Assembly (NCBI GenBank): GCA_030692045.1
Contig: JAUYCX010000041.1
Span: 1 to 64,000, forward strand
DNA length: 64,000 bases
Direction of reading: 5' to 3'
Origin: Candidatus Omnitrophota bacterium
Lineage (GTDB): Bacteria > Omnitrophota > Gorgyraeia > JAUYCX01
Below, piece after piece: positions 59,601-64,000 of this stretch (positions within the stretch are counted from its first letter, which is position 1; each line of letters opens with the position of its first letter). Below the pieces are notes generated by a model. The model was not told the DNA's origin. It was given only the letters and a program-made list of their open reading frames with translations, and did not search any database. A program made the translations under genes and the position numbers.

Positions 59601-61542
59601 TTATATTACCGCCTGGGTCAATTTCCTCCAAGACCTTATCGCTGTAGGAATAGTTATAGGTAGTGGTGTAATTGTTAGGGTCGGTGTAGGTGTGAAGATT
59701 TCCGGTTAAGGAGTAATAAGTGTAGAGTTTTTTGTAACCTGAAGGATAATCTGCCTCAATTAGATTGTTACCGTCATAAATGTAATTGATTTCTCTATGG
59801 CCTGGAACTTCAGGAGCTGGATAGGTAACTTTTGAGAGCTTGCCATTTGCATTATATTCAAGACTTATCTGACGGCCAGAGGCTTCAGTAATGGTTTGGG
59901 GCCTTTGAATTCCACCTACGTCTGTATAGGAAATGTTAATCTGGTTATTGTTTCTGTCTGTTATGGAAATAAGATTGCCGTTTAAATCAAAGGTATGCAG
60001 GGTACCGTTTTTTTCGCGTAAGGTATAGCCGGTTTCTGTCTTAGTTAAAACAGAATAAATTCCTCTAGGGTGCGCAAAAGAGCCATCAGATTTTTTAACA
60101 TATTGCTCTTTTGCGCCATCAGCGCCTCTTATAGTTAAAGAGCCACTTAAAGAGTCTTCAAATATCTTGGTCTCATAAGTAAATGTCCAGCCATTGCCAA
60201 AAGCAGTATCATTAGTTAAATCTGGTAAATTAAAATCGTTAGCTAATGACGGTGAGCCATTTCGGATAGAAACATTATCAAAATGGACATGGGAGTTTTT
60301 TGCCTCTAAGGCAATTTTGCCTTCTGGTAAAGGGGTACCATCCCCGGCAGTTGCAACTAAAAGTTCATTTATCCAGACCCGGATATCGCCACCAATTGCA
60401 GATATTTTGATATTATTCCAATAAAGAGGGTCATAAGCAGGGTTTGCACCTTGAAAGTAAATTATTTCGTTTCCGTTTTTAAAACTGCCTAAAACCAATT
60501 GCTTATCCTGGGTAATATAAAAATAATAGCGGTTGCTGGGATTTTGGTAACGAAAATTAATCCAGCCAACATCATCATTGCCTGTGCCTGGTGTAACTGT
60601 TTTCATCTGCAAAATAACTGTGGTATTTAAGGAAGAAACATCAGAAACTGAACGTCCATTTTCTCCAGAATATTCTCCCTGCTCTACGTTCCAATTCTCA
60701 GGATTTTGTTCTGGTGTCCAGCCATTGGCATTGTTTTCAAAATCATTGCTTTGAATAATTGTAGAGCCATCAACAATAGAAACATTATCAAAATGGGCAT
60801 GGGAATTATAGGAAACCAAAGCCACTCTGCCGTTAAAAATGGAATTATTCGTGTCAGTATAATCAATTTCTAAATTATCATTTACATAAATTTGGATTTG
60901 GCTGCCTGAGGTAATAATTCTAATCCGATTCCATTCCAAAGGATTATATGTTGATGGCTGCTGGACTAAAGAATAATACCGACCATTTCTTATCTTGCTT
61001 AATTCGAGACTGCCATCTGTGTGGATTAGAAAAAAATAATAATACGCAGAGTTGTTAAAACGAAAATATAAAGTTGCAACTTCATTATCAAATTCGCCAG
61101 CAGTAACGGTTTTTACATCTGCTTCAATCACAGCATCCTGATAACTGTATTTTGAAAAAGCCTCTCCGCCATCTCCAGAATATTCCAAATTCTCAATTAA
61201 CCAGCTGCCAGAGCCATCTTCTGGCGCCCAGCCGTCGACAGTAGAGCTAAGCTGGGAATTATAGATGCGGGTTATATCCAAAGAAATGCCCCGGCCGGGA
61301 ATTTGAATGTCCTGGCTGGTTAAAGAAAGGTCGCCATTTTGCAACAAGACCGGCTCTTTGGTGAAATTTCCTCTTCGGGAACCATTTTTACAGCGGGTGC
61401 AGACATCACCTTGCTGCCGTAGGAAATTTTGTTGGTCTTTATCTCTTATTATGCCCTCGCAAATACTAAAAGCAAAGGTGGGATTAAACAACAACGCGAT
61501 TGAAATTAATACAAGATAAATGATTTTATTGACTTTACACAT
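56683..61542 (-). CDS. Large secreted Rhs/YD-repeat polymorphic toxin
   Basis: 1,619 residues. Signal peptide (IIYLVLISIALLFNPTFAFS), two LamG/concanavalin-like modules (about 120-265 and 285-440; each with HFDNVSI), then a long array of YD repeats (YDALNRLAQIKDYAH; YEYDRAANLIKTTDS) and the Rhs core end GTGIYYYRARYYSPTIGRFLQKD. After NPINLTDPYGLYTWP comes a roughly 110-residue variable tip with a hydrophobic hairpin and a Lys/Arg-rich end (KNRCGKKRGR). The repeat shell would encapsulate the tip until delivery. Two sugar-binding-like modules before an Rhs shell are uncommon. No secretion or delivery genes are nearby. Confidence 0.88.
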   Translation of the reverse strand: MCKVNKIIYLVLISIALLFNPTFAFSICEGIIRDKDQQNFLRQQGDVCTRCKNGSRRGNFTKEPVLLQNGDLSLTSQDIQIPGRGISLDITRIYNSQLSSTVDGWAPEDGSGSWLIENLEYSGDGGEAFSKYSYQDAVIEADVKTVTAGEFDNEVATLYFRFNNSAYYYFFLIHTDGSLELSKIRNGRYYSLVQQPSTYNPLEWNRIRIITSGSQIQIYVNDNLEIDYTDTNNSIFNGRVALVSYNSHAHFDNVSIVDGSTIIQSNDFENNANGWTPEQNPENWNVEQGEYSGENGRSVSDVSSLNTTVILQMKTVTPGTGNDDVGWINFRYQNPSNRYYFYITQDKQLVLGSFKNGNEIIYFQGANPAYDPLYWNNIKISAIGGDIRVWINELLVATAGDGTPLPEGKIALEAKNSHVHFDNVSIRNGSPSLANDFNLPDLTNDTAFGNGWTFTYETKIFEDSLSGSLTIRGADGAKEQYVKKSDGSFAHPRGIYSVLTKTETGYTLREKNGTLHTFDLNGNLISITDRNNNQINISYTDVGGIQRPQTITEASGRQISLEYNANGKLSKVTYPAPEVPGHREINYIYDGNNLIEADYPSGYKKLYTYYSLTGNLHTYTDPNNYTTTYNYSYSDKVLEEIDPGGNITSFFYSANITSVENNRGEHVDYEFGYADSLLTAVWDTFYNDEISTYDDNHNLIRFEDKLNRITDYEYDPQGNRTRIIKHRTGLPDVVTVFTYEPVFNQVTSITDPRSNTTQFIYEPTNGNLLGIIDPVPFNFETTMTYDEFGNLKTVTDARGNITEYFYDPYGNRIRIVEAKNVLNYTTYFTYDVLSELISTTDANNNSPTTYEYDRAANLIKTTDSLGNITRYAYDGQGNRLTQMVYLNNRTITTSYAYDWANNLIRQTNPDNTVTTYTYDLANFLHLGVANRLTVTDANSKTTTYEYDSENRLTRVTDPQNHFTRYFYEYVGTLASITDANQNNISYDYDDLNRLTYVHYPNATNEFFTYDDNGNLTSKRKQNGDIINYAYDNLNRMTSKTYPDNSSVTYQYDSVDNLTNVTDATGTIINTYNEVNRLTQIGYPLGYTVNYTYDPVGNRRQMIYPHGAFFNYSYDALNRLAQIKDYAHKTVADYSYDALSRRTQLSLGNTTTVDYQYTLANQLRQISNYKTPRRVDDWFSFLRNLFSAKEAEAIEAIPVPFGTFSYFAYTYDKVGNRLTQRFRHARTPEKRENYNYDSIYQLISTSGNQQHSYDYDNVGNRELADGTTYTTNNMNEYTNVGGTAYQYDQNGNLTNDGVFAYTYDYENRLITAIGNGHNATYAYDPFGRRINKAVDGVTTNFIYDGDRIIEERDTNSTVLASYVYGEGIDEILTMHRDAQKMYYHYDGLGSVTTLTDTNGNVVENYTYDVYGQPSQLSQIGNRFYFAGRELDEETGIYYYRARYYSPTIGRFLQKDKLTWGPDDSRLLKIRNNDVRKERNKIEDIESVEEIISNLVSHMGQHYPQSLHAYLYARNNPINLTDPYGLYTWPYTWKGWAGVVLGATGAASLFVPLPGARLVGYGLMAAGGLFMTWDAAEGFNAAIRDAKKVGKKILDRDREEWEEIDRQLNINKNRCGKKRGR

Positions 61543-61549
61543 GTTTAAC

Positions 61550-61655
61550 CCCTTAAAGAAAAGTTTCCTTCAGCGCTTTTCCCTAGTATAAACAAACGTC
61601 GAGATTACGATAATTGAAACAATAGAAAGGAAACTTTTATTTTTATACATTAAGA
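61550..61655 (-). promoter_or_regulatory. Rhs promoter region flanked by inverted repeat
   Basis: AAAAGTTTCCTT (61559-61570) and AAAGGAAACTTTT (61627-61639) form an 11-bp inverted repeat around a TTTATACTAGG -10-like element (TATACT). AAGGGG precedes the ATG. A regulator-binding site or a terminator for the gene upstream are both possible. Confidence 0.4.
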
Positions 61656-61659
61656 GCAT

Positions 61660-63981
61660 TTATTTTTCTCTCCAGATTCTCTGGTATTCATAATAACCTT
61701 TGCGTAGCTGCCTTAAAAACGGGCTTCTTAAGCCATCACCCTGAGAAGCAACTCCCAGCCATTCCTCATGCATAAATCCGTCGGGAAATGGGCCGGCAAA
61801 TAACCCCTTCGTATCGTGTACGCAAGGTTCATATGCCTTCCACCATTCATCTAACCATTCAAAAACAACAGCGCCCAAGGCATTGCCTACACCCTCTTTA
61901 CTGCCAGCTAAGTTATATTCGATATCCTCCCAACAACCTAAAAGATAATCTGCTTGCAAAGCCTCTGCTTCTTCAAAAGATTTGCCTTCTGCGTATGCAG
62001 GTGAGCCATACTCTGTGATAAATGCTGGCTTACCAGTTGCCTCATAAACCTGTTCCCAAAAAGAACCAAAGCCATAATCTCCTCTATAGGCATTAGCACC
62101 AAAGATATCAATGTCAGGCGCGTTTTTGGCAAAAATATCTAAAAATAATGTATCACCATTAGTAATTGCCACAGGGTGGTCGCTGTCAACTGACTTTATC
62201 CATTTAGCCACCGAATTGGCAAAGGCATAAAAATCTTTGGGTTTTTTATCAGCATTGCAGGCAACTCCATAATTATTTTCATTACCTAAAAGCCAGAACA
62301 AAATATACGGCTCATGCTTAAATTCATTAACCATATTTTTTATGGAATTAAGCATATTTTCCTGATGTTTAGGATTGGAATAATCTGTTCCCTCATACCA
62401 ACTGGCACCTGAACCAATTGCGTATTTGCCTAAGAAATCTCCCATAATCACCCGTATGCCATAATTATTATAAAGCTCTCTTAGAAGCTCTTTATTAATT
62501 TTAAAATTTGCCTCAGGACGGTAATAAAGGCGGATGGTATTAACTCCCATTTCCTTTAACAGCTTAAAATCACCAATAGTGGGCTCATCTTTGTCTTGAG
62601 TGTTATTTAAATTTTTATCCACCCAACTATCATAGGGACCGTCAATTTTATTATTTCTATCAGTATCCTCCTCCATCCAATTCTTTAAGGTTGCGTTATC
62701 TGGGCTCTGACACACCTTTGTAGGAGCATAGGTTATTCCTTTTATCACATAAGGCTTGCCATCAACCATCATCTGCCAGTGATTGTTTTGGTACTGGACT
62801 AATTTCACTTTTCCCTTGCCAATTGTCTTTTTTATCTTGGACTTTTTTAAAGAAACTATTTTTGTAGTCTTAAGATTACAGATAAGTTGCATTATCTTGC
62901 CGGTTTTTTTTAAGGCGCCGGGATTAGTAATTACGATATCATTACTGACATCATTATCAAAGCCATTAATTATCCTGATTTTCGCCCCTTCTAAACGTAA
63001 ACCCAATTCCGGATGGCGCCGTAAAAGAAATCTTATCTTGGCAATGGCAGCTTGGCCTGGATACCAAGGCGTATGCCAATATGTCCAACCAATAGCTCCG
63101 GGAAAATTTACCACAATTGCATAGTAGGCTTTAACCGCTTCTTTATAAAGCTTTGCTCTTTCAAAAATAAAACCAATATAAAATAATTTTACACCCCCGG
63201 GCTCAGAAGCAGTTACCCACTTATAAAAACTTGCCTCCAAATCATCAGAATAAAGAAAATCCCAGTGGCTGCCTTCTAAACGGCCTTCTTTTTTTGCCTT
63301 TTTATAGCCTTCGCTTTTAAACAGAGAATTTGTATTAGGATATATTCCCTCGCCGGTTGCTTTAGCTAACCCCACAGGATCAGTGATTTCCAATTTGTAA
63401 CTCTTTGTGCCAATTCCTTTAAACCTTCCGTATTTTTTGTAATTAACTACATCCTCGGTCCCGGGAAAAGTTAATTTAAGTGTTGTCTTAATTTTAGGTT
63501 TTAGCTTTGGCAACTCAACAACGGTTGCGGGCTTTTGTTCTACTTTATTAAGGCTATCTTGACTTTTTTCTGCCACAGACCAAAACCAGCCACGAGGATC
63601 CCAAGCCTGGGCAAATTTATAATTCTTAATAATTTCCTTAAATACCTTTTTTGCTTCTTCAATTTTACCATTGCGCATCAAAGCCTCAGCCTGGATAAAC
63701 ATACAGGTTGCCACATCATTCAATACCTGATATTCGTTTTCATGGCCTCGAAGAGGAAAATTAGAAAGCTGTGCCTCTAATTTATCAGCCTCTAACTTAT
63801 AAAGTTCAATGCATTTATTGGTATATTCTAAAACCTTTTCTAAATTATTATTGCCAGAAGCCTCCCAGGATTTAATTACAAAGTCATTAGAAGAAAGTTG
63901 TTCTTGCGCAAAAGAAAAAGTCCAAAATCCAAAAATCAAAATGCAAAATGACAATCCAAAATTAAAAATCTTTTTAATCAT
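61660..63981 (-). CDS. Secreted GH2/GH5-like glycosidase with CWDPKGWFW module
   Basis: 773 residues. Signal peptide (FNFGLSFCILIFGFWTFSFA), one 120-residue module like those at 52350 (TNKCIELYKLEADKLEAQLS; NDVATCMFIQAEAL; FAQAWDPRGWFW), a linker region, then a TIM barrel: GVNTIRLYYRPEANFKINKE, ILFWLLGNENNYG (acid/base Glu) and KPAFITEYGSPAYAEG (nucleophile Glu). DTDRNNKIDG and DKNLNNTQDKDE look like calcium-binding loops. The signal-peptide codons come from an AAAATCCAAAAATCAAAATG low-complexity repeat. Substrate not determined. Confidence 0.85.
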   Translation of the reverse strand: MIKKIFNFGLSFCILIFGFWTFSFAQEQLSSNDFVIKSWEASGNNNLEKVLEYTNKCIELYKLEADKLEAQLSNFPLRGHENEYQVLNDVATCMFIQAEALMRNGKIEEAKKVFKEIIKNYKFAQAWDPRGWFWSVAEKSQDSLNKVEQKPATVVELPKLKPKIKTTLKLTFPGTEDVVNYKKYGRFKGIGTKSYKLEITDPVGLAKATGEGIYPNTNSLFKSEGYKKAKKEGRLEGSHWDFLYSDDLEASFYKWVTASEPGGVKLFYIGFIFERAKLYKEAVKAYYAIVVNFPGAIGWTYWHTPWYPGQAAIAKIRFLLRRHPELGLRLEGAKIRIINGFDNDVSNDIVITNPGALKKTGKIMQLICNLKTTKIVSLKKSKIKKTIGKGKVKLVQYQNNHWQMMVDGKPYVIKGITYAPTKVCQSPDNATLKNWMEEDTDRNNKIDGPYDSWVDKNLNNTQDKDEPTIGDFKLLKEMGVNTIRLYYRPEANFKINKELLRELYNNYGIRVIMGDFLGKYAIGSGASWYEGTDYSNPKHQENMLNSIKNMVNEFKHEPYILFWLLGNENNYGVACNADKKPKDFYAFANSVAKWIKSVDSDHPVAITNGDTLFLDIFAKNAPDIDIFGANAYRGDYGFGSFWEQVYEATGKPAFITEYGSPAYAEGKSFEEAEALQADYLLGCWEDIEYNLAGSKEGVGNALGAVVFEWLDEWWKAYEPCVHDTKGLFAGPFPDGFMHEEWLGVASQGDGLRSPFLRQLRKGYYEYQRIWREK

Positions 63982-64000
63982 TCCACCAGCGCTCCTGCTG

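Noticed and set aside
1-64000. tRNA, rRNA or CRISPR arrays
   Set aside because: I looked through each gap for cloverleaf-like arms, rRNA words and regular repeat-spacer patterns and saw none; a covariance search could still find a tRNA.

Overview
The window looks like the chromosome of an uncultured, AT-rich, Gram-negative anaerobe or microaerophile. Outer-membrane barrels, a TolC-like channel, a LolA-like protein, lipoproteins and signal peptides show two membranes. B12-dependent ribonucleotide reductase, archaeal-type phosphoglycerate mutase, FmdE/ferredoxin proteins, a Thi4 thiazole synthase and hemerythrin/FNR genes fit an anaerobic life. The gene mix (DUF5674, very large TPR-plus-glycosidase proteins, Rhs proteins, dense intergenic palindromes) reminds me of Candidatus Omnitrophota or a nearby PVC-like lineage; that is inference, with no marker gene here to prove it. 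Every gene I accept is on the minus strand, so transcription runs from high to low coordinates. I saw no rRNA, tRNA or CRISPR.

Layout, low to high coordinate. 1-4.6 kb: copper/silver efflux operon csoR-cusC-cusB-cusA (cusA runs off the edge). 4.9-10.4 kb: PilZ-like and TVP38 membrane proteins, then Fe-S and cofactor genes (Nfu, DUF6775, Thi4, ferredoxin, FmdE, an Fe-S oxidoreductase domain). 10.5-16.1 kb: iron and oxygen/NO group (hemerythrin, CRP/FNR regulator, DtxR-FeoA, FeoB as two genes, a barrel protein, YezD, Fur) with visible FNR-like and Fur boxes. 16.3-17.8 kb: methyltransferase, DsrE-like protein and DUF2892. 18-23.1 kb: an envelope lipid/hydrophobe export set (barrel, LolA-like protein, RND/MMPL pump, ArsR). 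23.3-26.6 kb: a second ArsR with an unlisted 58-residue Cys-rich protein, a ThiI/MnmA-like enzyme, TMEM165-like exporter, GAF-ANTAR regulator and QueG-like protein.

26.6-34.9 kb is an accessory island: a DUF5674 pair, a YhcG-N/thermonuclease fusion, a divergent SecY paralogue carrying a DUF2007 tail, an orphan membrane protein, a SIR2-like protein, a DNA methyltransferase next to a truncated HNH nuclease, and a nucleotidyltransferase pair with a clear promoter-operator. 35-46.6 kb returns to housekeeping and regulation: mnmG, EF-Tu-domain-like protein, apgM, nrdJ (with NrdR boxes), a MetE-like protein, LacI, coiled-coil and ROK proteins. 46.7-64 kb: a polysaccharide block (GH116, toroid protein, GH2/GH5-like glycosidase, carbohydrate-binding lipoprotein, and proteins sharing a CWDPKGWFW module) split by an Rhs polymorphic-toxin island in which a RAYT transposase has broken an orphan Rhs module.

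Two repeat systems shape the whole window. One is a family of nested palindromes bounded by AATGAGC and GCGAATT that fills many gene boundaries, usually just before the Shine-Dalgarno sequence or just after the stop codon. The other is a GGGGAC-type REP family linked to the RAYT gene, found at the broken ends of several accessory genes.
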